From JAGUXG01 sp043798435 (GTDB lineage: Bacteria; UBA9089; UBA9088; JAGUXG01), in NCBI GenBank assembly GCA_043798435.1, contig JAZDOR010000010.1:1-49388 (forward strand): a DNA stretch of 49,388 nt, read 5' to 3'. The notes under the pieces are model-generated. The model was not told the origin of the DNA. It did not search any database and was given only the letters and a program-made list of their open reading frames with translations. Below are positions 34,254 to 42,180 of the stretch, one piece after another. The position numbers and the translations under genes were made by a program. Each line of letters opens with the position of its first letter. Positions within the stretch are counted from its first letter, which is position 1.

Positions 34254-35575
34254 CCGCCGTAGTCTCCCCTTATAATCCTTTCTCCAATGCTCGGTTTTTC
34301 TAAAGCCTTTTCAATGTTACTCTGTTTAATGCTTGGTTCTTCTAAAGTCTTTTCAATGTTACTCTGCTTAAAAATTTGTGATTTATCAAACTGCCTGAAT
34401 GAGGTCGCATAGTCACTCTTTTCACAAACAATGATTTGTGAAGGTTCAAAGAAATCCGGAAAAAGGGTAGAATGGGAATTGATAAGAAATTGTGAGTCGC
34501 TCCGTCTGGCTGCATTCTGAAACAAGTCAGCAATAAGCTTCAGTCGTCTGGGATGAACACCATTTTCAGGTTCTTCATATCCTACAACAGAAGTAGGTTC
34601 TATAGGATTGGTAATTCCAAGTAAGGCTAATATCCTAAGTGTGCCCTCTGAAACTACCCTTGCCGAAAACCATCCCTCACCTTCACGAACCATAAGTAAA
34701 AGTCGCCCTGATTTAGGATTTCGTTCAATTCTTATCTCATCCACAGCAGGAATGATAGTCTTTAAAGATTTATTAAAAGAGTTGAATCGCTCTTCGTAAT
34801 GAGTGATTAAGGTATTATAGAAAGCAGAAAGGGAATCTCCAAAAGAACCAAGGTTTCGCACCTCTTTCAACTCGTTCTCTTCCCGCATTATGTCTGGTTC
34901 AAGGTAGTAAAATCTCCATCTGGAAAGCTCTCTTTGAAAGGCATTGATGTGGGGATAGTGGGGTAGATATAATGGTCTTGAGACAATAGTATAGTCCAGA
35001 CCAATGTCATTCTTGCGGGGAGCTGATTTACCTTCCATGCGGAGACGAATTGAGTCTTTGACAACCTCAATAAAAGGTTCTGGTCTCTGTCTTTCTGTGC
35101 CATCTTCACGAAGAGCAACCAACTTTTCTTCTCTAACTTGAAGATGTCCAGAGTCTGGTCGAATACCTATGGTGAGGTAATACCGCAAGAATTTATGAGT
35201 AATACGCCTTTTATCACTTTCTTTTGAGTCTTTTTTGGGCAGTCCTTCACGCATTTTTTGTATCTCTTTCTCAATACTCTCAACAACATCTTTTGAGAGT
35301 TCCACATCTATCTCCACAGAGAATGTAGCTATATCTTTTTTCATAACATCTTCAATGCCTGAGTCACAATAAAAGGCTTCAATGGGATCGCCCCTGTGTT
35401 CTTCAAAAGCCTCCTTCAGTGTTCTGGAGGTAACAATACGACTAACTAGTTTTAGCAAGTCAAATAGATTGCTTTTACCTGCGGCATTTGGACCAATAAT
35501 GATAGTCAATGGCTGTAAGCTAACTTCAATATCCTTCAGTGACTTGTATCCTTTTACCTTAACCCTGGTAATCAT
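34250..35575 (-). CDS. AAA (RecF/OLD-like) ATPase
   Basis: 441 residues of the ABC-like AAA_21 class. The N-terminal VKGYKSLKDIEVSLQPL leads to Walker A GPNAAGKSN; a long divergent middle follows; then the signature VSEGTLRILALL, Walker B SVVGYEEPENGVHP and the His switch INSHSTLFPDFF. The C-terminus contains two tandem copies of a 14-residue unit (KQSNIEKTLEEPSI then KQSNIEKALEKPSI; 34286-34369, 42 bp each). It is translated two bases after the nucleotidyltransferase stop and overlaps the Toprim-like gene. Confidence 0.88.
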   Translation of the reverse strand: MITRVKVKGYKSLKDIEVSLQPLTIIIGPNAAGKSNLFDLLKLVSRIVTSRTLKEAFEEHRGDPIEAFYCDSGIEDVMKKDIATFSVEIDVELSKDVVESIEKEIQKMREGLPKKDSKESDKRRITHKFLRYYLTIGIRPDSGHLQVREEKLVALREDGTERQRPEPFIEVVKDSIRLRMEGKSAPRKNDIGLDYTIVSRPLYLPHYPHINAFQRELSRWRFYYLEPDIMREENELKEVRNLGSFGDSLSAFYNTLITHYEERFNSFNKSLKTIIPAVDEIRIERNPKSGRLLLMVREGEGWFSARVVSEGTLRILALLGITNPIEPTSVVGYEEPENGVHPRRLKLIADLFQNAARRSDSQFLINSHSTLFPDFFEPSQIIVCEKSDYATSFRQFDKSQIFKQSNIEKTLEEPSIKQSNIEKALEKPSIGERIIRGDYGG

Positions 35576-35577
35576 TT

Positions 35578-36066
35578 TTATATCTTTTCCTCCCTTTGCA
35601 TCTCTTTCAATTTTTCAAGATACTGAACATCTATTATATCTTTATGTCTGCCTGTCTTCTTCAGTTTAATCAGGTCATCAATGGATGGAAGGTTTACCTC
35701 TGCCCCTGTCCTTTCATCCTTGGGTGTCCTTCTGTTTTTATATATCTCCTCAAACGAAATGACCTCTCCTTCTTGATTGCCTATCTTTTTACAGCGAAAG
35801 ACATCAATGGTAATATCGTTCTCTAACTTGAACATAAAGCACTCCTTCATTTTTTCTAATGGTCTTGATGGAAAGAGATCAAATTTTTCAGCTATTTCAA
35901 GAAACTTCCTGGTATTTTCATCACTGCCATCAATATAAAGGTCGTAGTCTATGGTAGCCACAGGGATTCCATAAGCTATCATTGCCTGCCTGCCTATCAA
36001 AAGATACCGTATGCCTTCTTTGTGGATAGCCTTGATAAAATCAATTGGATCGGTTGAATCAGTCAT
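35578..36066 (-). CDS. Nucleotidyltransferase-fold (AbiEii/MNT-like) protein
   Basis: 162 residues from the ATG at 36064-36066, chosen because it overlaps the upstream stop (ATGA). A longer in-frame start at 36153 would overlap the upstream gene widely. IKAIHKEGIRYLLIGRQAMI, then AYGIPVATIDYDLYID is the nucleotidyltransferase core (G-x-A and the D-x-D pair), followed by DITIDVF with the third acidic residue. Similar proteins act as toxins in AbiE-like systems or modify tRNA. The first Gly-Ser motif is altered to GRQA, so activity is uncertain. Confidence 0.75.
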   Translation of the reverse strand: MTDSTDPIDFIKAIHKEGIRYLLIGRQAMIAYGIPVATIDYDLYIDGSDENTRKFLEIAEKFDLFPSRPLEKMKECFMFKLENDITIDVFRCKKIGNQEGEVISFEEIYKNRRTPKDERTGAEVNLPSIDDLIKLKKTGRHKDIIDVQYLEKLKEMQREEKI

Positions 36067-36278
36067 AGTTTTAGCCTCATCAGGGTCAGGGTGGCTAATG
36101 TATGTTGATACCCAATCCTTAACCTCTTCTCTAAAGGAAACTTGGACAGCCACCTGATTAGCCCCTCAATGTGCCTCTCCTCATCTTCCTTTATTGGAGA
36201 ATGAAGCACAGATTCTTCATAGGCCTTTTCCCATTCTTCGTCTTTCATATCTTTCTGGGGTTTTCTTTCCCTTTTCAT
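36063..36278 (-). CDS. Small charged protein of the coupled island
   Basis: 71 residues, no known domain. It is strongly charged at the N-terminus (MKRERKPQKDMKDEEWEKAY), then HIEGLIRWLSKFPLEKRLRI and a hydrophobic, Thr-rich end. Both of its ends form ATGA overlaps, with the protease before and the nucleotidyltransferase after, which supports its being a real gene and possibly an inhibitor or adaptor. Not recognised. Confidence 0.6.
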   Translation of the reverse strand: MKRERKPQKDMKDEEWEKAYEESVLHSPIKEDEERHIEGLIRWLSKFPLEKRLRIGYQHTLATLTLMRLKL

Positions 36279-36637
36279 TTTAACGGCTTTGCTGTCATTC
36301 TTTTTAAGGTCATAGTAACCGGATCAACACCAATCCCTACATTTTCTAATGCTACAACCCCTAAAATTGGCTCTGTATTCTCAGGTCCAAAGATAATCTG
36401 AGATATAGTCTCGGAGCCCATAAACGAAATCCTTGCAAAACCATACTTATATTCTACTGATTGGCCATTAGCCAATTCATATACTGCCTTTCCTTCAACT
36501 TGAATACCGGCCTTTATTAACTCGCTCTCTGAAGCCATACAATCTATAGAACCTGTATCAACTAAAAACGATTCTTCGTATCCTGGCAGGGATTTTATCA
36601 GATTTGAAACATTTACCGTAACTTTTGTTACTCCCAT
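36275..36637 (-). CDS. Second clan AA aspartic protease
   Basis: 120 residues with FLVDTGSIDCMASESEL (D-T-G-S active site), a flap strand (VYELANGQSVEYKYGFARI) and PILGVVALENVGIGVDP with the ILG motif of retropepsin-like enzymes. AAAGGAGGTG precedes the ATG. It is the first gene of the five-gene coupled island. It differs in sequence from the protease at 25328, so it is not a recent duplicate. Confidence 0.82.
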   Translation of the reverse strand: MGVTKVTVNVSNLIKSLPGYEESFLVDTGSIDCMASESELIKAGIQVEGKAVYELANGQSVEYKYGFARISFMGSETISQIIFGPENTEPILGVVALENVGIGVDPVTMTLKRMTAKPLK

Positions 36638-36653
36638 TCTTTCACCTCCTTTA

Positions 36654-36712
36654 ATCAGGTAATCGGTAACCGGTAATCAGGTAACCGATAACCGATTACC
36701 CGATTACCGATT
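36654..36712. repeat. Heptamer palindrome (AATCGGT/AACCGGT family)
   Basis: Alternating GGTAATC and GGTAACC words on the left, CGATTACC and CGATAACC words on the right, making a long hairpin between mvhD and the protease gene. It is the same word family as the array that breaks carA. A transcript from mvhD would pass through this hairpin. Confidence 0.8.
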
Positions 36713-37125
36713 TATATTTTCTTCCTCAATGGGTTTGGTCCCAATGCTCGTACTTTTTCTGTCATCTCCCGGGCTGCCTCAGCAAACTTTGGCCCCATAG
36801 AGGCACTCATATTATACATCTCCAGCCTCTCTCCATCAAGACCAATTTCAGTGAGCAGCTTTTTGGCTCTCTGGACCCTTCTCTTTGCCTTGATATTGCC
36901 GTCAGTGAAATGGCAGTTGCCCTCAAGACAACCAGCCACATACACGCCATCTGCCCCATCCTCAAAGGCTTTAAGCAGATAGATAATATCCACCTTGCCT
37001 GTGCAGGGCAGTTTAACTATCTTCACATTTGCTGGATAGTTAAGCCGCATAGAGCCAGCCAAATCAGCAGCCCCATAAGCACAGTAATGACAACAAAAAG
37101 CAACTATCTCTGGTTCAAACTCCAT
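36712..37125 (-). CDS. mvhD: Hydrogenase iron-sulfur (MvhD-type) electron-transfer subunit
   Basis: 137 residues. It carries a [2Fe-2S] cluster and links hydrogenase or other donors to heterodisulfide reductase-type HdrA. Visible: IVAFCCHYCAYGAADLAG, VKLPCTGKVD, VAGCLEGNCHF, the conserved Cys set, and YNMSASMGPKFAE at the end. In Moorella, MvhD belongs to the MetVF-HdrABC-MvhD complex; here metV and metF follow in the same orientation, separated by the five-gene island. No hdrA is in the window. Confidence 0.93.
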   Translation of the reverse strand: MEFEPEIVAFCCHYCAYGAADLAGSMRLNYPANVKIVKLPCTGKVDIIYLLKAFEDGADGVYVAGCLEGNCHFTDGNIKAKRRVQRAKKLLTEIGLDGERLEMYNMSASMGPKFAEAAREMTEKVRALGPNPLRKKI

Positions 37126-37173
37126 TCTCAGATACCTCCTTCCACAAAAAATTTTCTTTTTTAACTATAAATT

Positions 37174-37313
37174 GTAACCGTTCAGGTTATGTATCAGAAG
37201 TGTAAGAAGGGGGGGATAAGGAGATAATGGAGATAGAAGATATTATTATATTATCCCCCTATCCCCTTCCATAATCCCCACATCCCCTTTTCTTACACTA
37301 CCTGAATGCTTAC
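37174..37313. repeat. GTAACCGTTCAGG-family palindrome, copy C
   Basis: The most complete copy: GTAACCGTTCAGGTTA at 37174 and its counterpart CCTGAATGCTTAC ending at 37313, with inner arms AGTGTAAGAAGGGGGG (about 37199) and CCCCTTTTCTTACACT (about 37285-37300). It lies upstream of mvhD. Confidence 0.88.
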
Positions 37314-37381
37314 CTATAATTTCAACATATAAGATTAGTTAAAGTCAAACATTTTTTGTAAGGCTTCGCCAATTCCTATAT

Positions 37382-38548
37382 TTATCTACTGTAGATTCCT
37401 TTGTCAACAAGGAAGGTTATTGCCTTTGCCAGATATGAGCTTTTGAGCAGGATTGCCCCTTGTGGGCATAGCTCCTGACAGCAGTAGCAGCGGATACATT
37501 TAGCATCATTTATCTTTGCTTTTGCATCCTTTAGCATAAACGGAGTTCGGGATTCAGTTGAATGCTTTGTGCCTTTGTGCCTTTGTGCCTTTGTGCCTTC
37601 CATTATTTTTATAGCTTCTCTTGGACAGGTCTTTTCACAAACCCCACAGCCAATGCAGACCAGAGAGACAAAAGGCTTTGCTGTAAAGAAAGGCTTCAGG
37701 TATCTCCCAAATCTTCCCCAGGGGGCAACACCTTGTGGCAGTCGAAGGGGAGGGGATATAGGCACAACCTCATCACCAAGCCACTCACACCCATCAAATT
37801 TTGCTCTCTCTGAAAGACCAGGGACTATCTCAGGCTTCCATCCAATCAATCTGCAAGCTGCAAGGTCAGCTAAGATAGGATTATCGCTCACGATTATCCA
37901 GCCTATATCTCTAAGAATGCCTCCAGATGGACCATTTCCCTCCATGCCAACGATTCCATCCACTATAGTCAGCTTTGGCTGGACAACATCTGCAAGAGAA
38001 AAAAGCATACTTGCAAAATCCCCTATCTTTGGTAATGTTGAATGATACCCCAGCTTATCAAAGCCAGGGATAAGACCAAAGAGGTTCTTTACGCCGCAGC
38101 TTAAAATGGTGTATGAATGGGTCTTCAGCTTTGGGATATTGACTACAGAATCTACATCACTTATAAGATTTATCAGCCTGAATCCCTTGCCATCTCTAAA
38201 AAAGCTCTTATATCCCGTGTCATAATTCAGATTGACTCCCAAACCTTCCATCTGGGTGATTCGGTAGAGTTTCTTGAGGGATTCTTTTGTGTAAGGGATT
38301 GCCATGCCAAGGCTATCAGCAAGATGGGGTCTGCCCCCGTTAGAATTAATCAAGTCAGATACAGCTTTGACCACGGCAGGATGTGTGGTTATTCCCTTCT
38401 CTGGAGGGTAGTAACCAAGAAGGTTTGGTTTGAGAAGAGTCTTTCCCTTTAGAGCATCTATTCCGCCTATAAGCTCTATCCCTCTCTTTACTGCCGCAAA
38501 TACCTTCTCCTCATTATAACTATTACACCTTATAGTCGCAACCTTCAT
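37382..38548 (-). CDS. DUF362 protein with C-terminal 2x[4Fe-4S] ferredoxin domain
   Basis: 388 residues. The DUF362 part (about 1-285) includes LLKPNLLGYYPPEKGITTHP, VVNIPKLKTHSYTILSCGVKN and the IVDGIVGMEGNGPSGG block. The ferredoxin part has CIGCGVCEKTCP (about 298-309) and CIRCYCCQELCP (about 351-362). Between the two motifs lie about 14 foreign residues (EGTKAQRHKGTK) encoded by four 8-bp repeats (37565-37596). DUF362 proteins are of unknown function and common in anaerobes. The position upstream of the mvhD-metVF group suggests electron transfer, by inference. Confidence 0.9.
   Translation of the reverse strand: MKVATIRCNSYNEEKVFAAVKRGIELIGGIDALKGKTLLKPNLLGYYPPEKGITTHPAVVKAVSDLINSNGGRPHLADSLGMAIPYTKESLKKLYRITQMEGLGVNLNYDTGYKSFFRDGKGFRLINLISDVDSVVNIPKLKTHSYTILSCGVKNLFGLIPGFDKLGYHSTLPKIGDFASMLFSLADVVQPKLTIVDGIVGMEGNGPSGGILRDIGWIIVSDNPILADLAACRLIGWKPEIVPGLSERAKFDGCEWLGDEVVPISPPLRLPQGVAPWGRFGRYLKPFFTAKPFVSLVCIGCGVCEKTCPREAIKIMEGTKAQRHKGTKHSTESRTPFMLKDAKAKINDAKCIRCYCCQELCPQGAILLKSSYLAKAITFLVDKGIYSR
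37565..37596. repeat. Octamer CTTTGTGC x4 inside the DUF362 gene
   Basis: Four perfect copies of an 8-bp unit, read on the minus strand as GGCACAAA-type words. The array lies between the codons of the two cluster-binding motifs and keeps the frame open. Confidence 0.95.
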
Positions 38549-38606
38549 TAGATGAATCTTTATTAGCTTATAGCTTATAGCTATCTATAGTCTATCTAAA
38601 ATTTTC

Positions 38607-38771
38607 GTAAGCGTTCAGGTAGTATAAGAAAAAGGGATATGGGGAAGGTTAATAGAAGTCAGAATTCAGGAGTCATGAATTAGAATACAGGAGTCAGAAT
38701 ATTCTTAATTCTGGATTCTGTATTCTGTATTCTGTATTCTCTCTCGTTTAATACATAGCCTGAACGGTTAC
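38607..38771. repeat. GTAACCGTTCAGG-family palindrome, copy D, with heptamers at its centre
   Basis: The termini are GTAAGCGTTCAGGTAGTATA (38607) and CCTGAACGGTTAC (ending 38771). The centre is replaced by CAGAATT/CAGGAGT/ATTCTGT heptamers (about 38645-38740), which form a hairpin of their own: one repeat family sits inside another. Confidence 0.85.
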
Positions 38772-38784
38772 AAAAATTGTCAAA

Positions 38785-38816
38785 CAAAAAAGGGGACCTG
38801 GGTGGTCCCCTTTTTA
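38785..38816 (-). terminator. Rho-independent terminator of the porin gene
   Basis: GGGGACC and GGTCCCC (38792-38798, 38804-38810) around a 5-base loop. On the minus strand the stem is followed by a T run. It lies 18 bases past the porin stop. A flanking A/T run on the other side would let it act in both directions. Confidence 0.92.
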
Positions 38817-38833
38817 TTTTCTCTTTCCCGAAA

Positions 38834-40192
38834 TTAGAACTTGGTTACGAGCTGGCACTTGAGCATTGAGGCTGAGTCTTGCATTGTGGTTAGAGATGCA
38901 TCGCCTGGGCTAAATCTGGCATAGGTGAGGTCAATATTGGTCTTGTCGTTGTACTTGTAACCGCAGGTAAGGTCAATCTCACTGCCGATGTCATCCTTTG
39001 CACCAGATGCAACCTTAGCCGCTGTAAGCTTTGTGTAGCCAAAGCCAAGTGTTACACCCTCAATAGCATCAGGAGAGATGGATGCGTTCAGGTTTAGAGC
39101 CTTTACATTTCCAGTTACAGAAGGCTTCAATACTCCTTCTACAGCCATTGCTGAAAAGTAGTTGTAGTTAGATACTATCCCTGTGAATTTCTCATTTTTA
39201 TTGGTGGTAATATCATCACCCGACATACTGAGATAGCTTCCTTCAACAGCTACGGCACCAAGACTGGCCAACTCTGTCTTATAGCCACCACCTATCCTCA
39301 GGGCTGAAGCATCTCTCTTTATCTCTTTCATACTAAATGTTCCTGGTGTTGTTAAAGTTCCGCTCTGCATAAAATCAGGTGTAACATAGTTACCTGACTG
39401 CATAGCATACTCGAAAAACCAGTTGAGAGTTGAAGCAACTTCCATTGAACCTTCCACTTTTATGCCGAGCACATTCTTTTTATCAATATATGCTTCCACT
39501 GGATTGTCTGTAATGCTTCTTAAATAGTAACCGGTAATATTGCCAACTACAGGAAGTGGATAGGATGCAAGCAAACCCTGAATCTTGGCGTCTGTTGTGG
39601 CAGTGGCGAGAGTATAGGTATCACTTCCAATAAAAGTAGCACCCATATTAACAATTATGCTTTCATTTTCCAGAGCACATATCCCGGTTACAGTCAGGTC
39701 ATTGTAAGTTGCCTTGGCTACCTTAGCATTGATGGAGTCGGTATAAAGCACAAGCTCTCTATAGATAGTGCCAATCCCCTGTCTGCCGAGGGTAAGGTTG
39801 ATGTCAGCAGGTAGTGTATCACCGAGGATATTGTCAATAGTCAGGTATGCGTGCCTTACTTGTGTCGCCCCTTCAATAGTTGTAAGGTTTGGTCCATTTG
39901 CCCCAGCATTTCCCCACAAGCTATCTCCATACTGAAGATTAATGTAAGCAGTTATCCCGTCAGACAACTTAGAGTTCATATTCAGCCTGACCCTTGTCTT
40001 TCCTATGCTATCCTCATCTGCATTTGCTGGTACTGTTCCTGTCCCAGTATTCTTGAAATCCGTTGTGTTATTCGTCTTGACACCCTTTGCCCTGATCTCC
40101 CCCGTTACATTTACATCTGGCATCTTTATGCCTGCCAGAACTGGTGTGGCAAGTAATGCCACAATTCCTGAAAAGAAGATTATCTTCTTCAT
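38834..40192 (-). CDS. Putative outer-membrane porin
   Basis: 452 residues with a signal peptide (MKKIIFFSGIVALLATPVLA, cut likely after LA-G). The mature part is rich in alternating strands with Asn/Gly/Thr turns and ends in aromatic QLVTKF, as outer-membrane barrels do. Segments such as LTLGRQGIGTIYRELVLYTD and TSKLSDGITAYINLQYGDSL recall alginate-export/phosphate-selective type porins, but the subfamily is not certain. AAGGAGGAG precedes the ATG closely. A strong promoter and a strong terminator bracket it as a single-gene unit, suggesting high expression. Confidence 0.85.
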   Translation of the reverse strand: MKKIIFFSGIVALLATPVLAGIKMPDVNVTGEIRAKGVKTNNTTDFKNTGTGTVPANADEDSIGKTRVRLNMNSKLSDGITAYINLQYGDSLWGNAGANGPNLTTIEGATQVRHAYLTIDNILGDTLPADINLTLGRQGIGTIYRELVLYTDSINAKVAKATYNDLTVTGICALENESIIVNMGATFIGSDTYTLATATTDAKIQGLLASYPLPVVGNITGYYLRSITDNPVEAYIDKKNVLGIKVEGSMEVASTLNWFFEYAMQSGNYVTPDFMQSGTLTTPGTFSMKEIKRDASALRIGGGYKTELASLGAVAVEGSYLSMSGDDITTNKNEKFTGIVSNYNYFSAMAVEGVLKPSVTGNVKALNLNASISPDAIEGVTLGFGYTKLTAAKVASGAKDDIGSEIDLTCGYKYNDKTNIDLTYARFSPGDASLTTMQDSASMLKCQLVTKF

Positions 40193-40344
40193 TTAACTCC
40201 TCCTTATTTTAGATTGCCTATCTTTGAAGCCAAAGGCTTTCCATTAGATTAGGCTTCCTTATATCTCTTATATATTAACTCCGGCCTTAAATATTCCTCA
40301 CCTCCTTGGTGGCATTTTTGGAGCTTGCTAATTAAGATAACATT

Positions 40345-40373
40345 ATCTTATACTTGTTTTGTATCTTTGTCAA
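40345..40373 (-). promoter_or_regulatory. Sigma-70-type promoter of the porin gene
   Basis: On the minus strand TTGACA (40368-40373), 17 bases, TAAGAT (40345-40350). It leaves a leader of about 145 bases before the ATG at 40192. Confidence 0.75.
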
Positions 40374-40392
40374 GATAATTCTGTAACTATTC

Positions 40393-40806
40393 AGAATACA
40401 GAATTCAGGAGTCAGAATCCAGAATAGCCCCAGAGTAAGATTCTAATAATTTGCTGACTTCTTCGAGTAGGAGCAATAGTTTTGAAGAATCACCATACTC
40501 CAAATCATTAGCCAGGATTAAGTAATAACGAGACTCTTCTAATGACCCTTGAGCTATATTTAAGTAGCGAACCTTGTCCGCCCTGCCTTTTTTCTTAAAT
40601 CCCTCGGCAATATTTGCGGGAATTGAGGCTGCCGATCTTCGAAATTGAGATGTCAAACCATACATTTCCTCTTTAGGAAACTTTCTTGTAAAGATATAAA
40701 TATTCAGAACAAACTGATGGGCTTTTTGCCACACAATCAAATCTTGAAAACTGCGTGCAGGTTCTCTCATTCTGACTCCTGTATTCTGAATTCTGTCTTC
40801 TTGCTA
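40393..40806. mobile_element. Four-helix-bundle gene flanked by inverted heptamer blocks
   Basis: The left flank (about 40393-40428, GAATACAGAATTCAGGAGTC) and right flank (about 40769-40803, ATTCTGACTCCTGTATTCTG) are inverted relative to each other and directly abut, even enter, the gene ends. A second right flank with the same junction lies at about 31830-31868, attached to a 10-codon gene remnant. This suggests that gene plus flanks moved or amplified as one unit. Confidence 0.55.
40405..40770 (-). CDS. Four-helix bundle protein (23S rRNA intervening-sequence/Avd-like family)
   Basis: 121 residues. SFQDLIVWQKAHQFVLNIY, FPKEEMYGLTSQFRRSAASI, PANIAEGF and LNIAQGSLEESRYYLILA are the conserved helices of this family, known from intervening sequences in 23S rRNA genes and, as Avd, from diversity-generating retroelements. 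No reverse transcriptase or rRNA is nearby. The last residues (ILDSDS) are encoded by the left heptamer flank. Role unknown; probably a nucleic-acid-binding oligomer. Confidence 0.88.
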   Translation of the reverse strand: MREPARSFQDLIVWQKAHQFVLNIYIFTRKFPKEEMYGLTSQFRRSAASIPANIAEGFKKKGRADKVRYLNIAQGSLEESRYYLILANDLEYGDSSKLLLLLEEVSKLLESYSGAILDSDS

Positions 40807-40830
40807 CCTAATTATTTGAAATCTGTGGAT

Positions 40831-41931
40831 TTAATGCAACCCTCGTAAGGCTAAGCCAATGGTGGTAGCATAAGCAGACTCCCTCTTCTCTATATCACTT
40901 GGCACACCAGTAGTTTTGCTTATATCAATCATCTGAAGTGGCTTGGCAACCATCACATCTATCCCCAGTCCATTAGAAAAGAATGTAGTCAGGTTGGATA
41001 GATTGGCACTGCCTCCGCTCAGGATAACCCTGTCAATATTCTTCTTATATGATGGCAGCTGGGTGTAATAATAGGTGAAAGAGCGGTCAAGCTCATCAAG
41101 AAGCCTTGTGGCTACAGACTCTATCGCATAAGATACCCTTCCAGATTCAGTCGTGGTTATGGTTGTATACTCCTCTCCTAAGAGCAGCCCACCCCTTTCT
41201 TCCTTAGTCTTCTCAGCTTCGGAAAATGTAAGCCCAAACTCCTCTTTTATGGCATCCGTAAAGTCATTTCCGCCCACCATAATATCCCGATTGAAGGATG
41301 AAGAATTCGTCTCAACAATATTGATGTTTGTGGTTCTGGCACCAATATCTATGAGAGCAATCACCCCCTCCTTTTCTACGCCACCCTCTTCTCCAATAGA
41401 CCAGGCATCTTCTGTGGCAAATGTATCAACATTGATATAAGTAGGTTCCAGCCCTGCTTTCTGGAAGATATCAAGATAGCTGTGCACAGCCTCTCTCTTT
41501 GCGGCAACTAAGAGAACCTCCATCATCCTTTCCTCTTTATCAACGAACTCTTTGGTGATATGAAAGTCTATAAGAGCCTGCTCTACCTCAAAAGGGATGT
41601 GGTCCTCTGCCTCAAACCTTATTACTTCTCTCAGTTCTGAGGCAGGCATAAATGGGAGCTTCAGGTATCTTATAACCACAGAATTAGAGGGCACAGATGC
41701 ACAAATCTCTCTTTGTTTTATCTTATTTTCAGAAAGCAGTTTTTTAATGCTTTCAATCGCATGACCTGTCCATGCCTCTTTTTCATCGTCACGAAGAGGC
41801 TCTGGAGATATCTTCTTCTCAGCAAGAGAAAGAAGAAGATACTTATCCTTCTTTTTTGTCATCTTACAGACCTTAATCCTGTCAAAAGAAAGGTCAATCC
41901 CTACAGCTACTTTTCCACTTATTCCAAACAT
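40831..41931 (-). CDS. pilM: Type IV pilus inner-membrane assembly protein PilM
   Basis: 366 residues from MFGISGK (41929-41931); 12 further in-frame codons upstream look unlike the family. An actin-like ATPase that recruits PilN at the cytoplasmic face. Visible: VAVGIDLSFDRIKVCKM (phosphate 1), PFEVEQALIDFHI, VIALIDIGARTTNINI (phosphate 2), GGNDFTDAI and VILSGGSANLSNLTTFF (adenosine). PilN, PilO and PilP normally follow at once, but here the four-helix-bundle element and porin follow, so the pilus operon is interrupted or dispersed. Confidence 0.93.
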   Translation of the reverse strand: MFGISGKVAVGIDLSFDRIKVCKMTKKKDKYLLLSLAEKKISPEPLRDDEKEAWTGHAIESIKKLLSENKIKQREICASVPSNSVVIRYLKLPFMPASELREVIRFEAEDHIPFEVEQALIDFHITKEFVDKEERMMEVLLVAAKREAVHSYLDIFQKAGLEPTYINVDTFATEDAWSIGEEGGVEKEGVIALIDIGARTTNINIVETNSSSFNRDIMVGGNDFTDAIKEEFGLTFSEAEKTKEERGGLLLGEEYTTITTTESGRVSYAIESVATRLLDELDRSFTYYYTQLPSYKKNIDRVILSGGSANLSNLTTFFSNGLGIDVMVAKPLQMIDISKTTGVPSDIEKRESAYATTIGLALRGLH

Positions 41932-42044
41932 CTTAAAAATTTTACCAAAAAATCTTCTTTCTGTCAAGATATTTCTTGCTTCTGATGTTACTATTTAAAA
42001 ATGTTATATTTAATTACTAAATAAAAATGTTATATTTTTGTGAT

Positions 42045-42180
42045 ACTGTGAATAGTGTGAGCAACTCCAAAGGAGTTGGTCGAGCGATGTGGGAAGTTTA
42101 CTTTCCACAGAGCGTCACTATTCACAGTTAATAGATTTGTGGTAACCTTTTAATTAAATCTATCTAAGGAGGTTGCCACA
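42045..42180 (+). ncRNA. Structured RNA with a hairpin that buries a Shine-Dalgarno sequence
   Basis: A perfect 13-bp stem (42045-42057 with 42116-42128) encloses two hairpins (AACTCC/GGAGTT at 42063-42077; TGTGGGAA/TTTCCACA near 42088-42109), a three-way junction. Ten bases on, 42138-42151 pairs with 42167-42180 as 14 continuous pairs (three of them G-U), covering nearly all of AAGGAGG. An ATG follows at 42181. This could be the left end and leader of an IS200/IS605 element, whose tnpA leaders hide their ribosome site, or a regulatory leader of another kind. No promoter is assigned. Confidence 0.6.

Noticed and set aside
42045..42128. Hammerhead or twister ribozyme in the structured RNA
   Set aside because: The conserved core bases of those ribozymes are not present in the junction.
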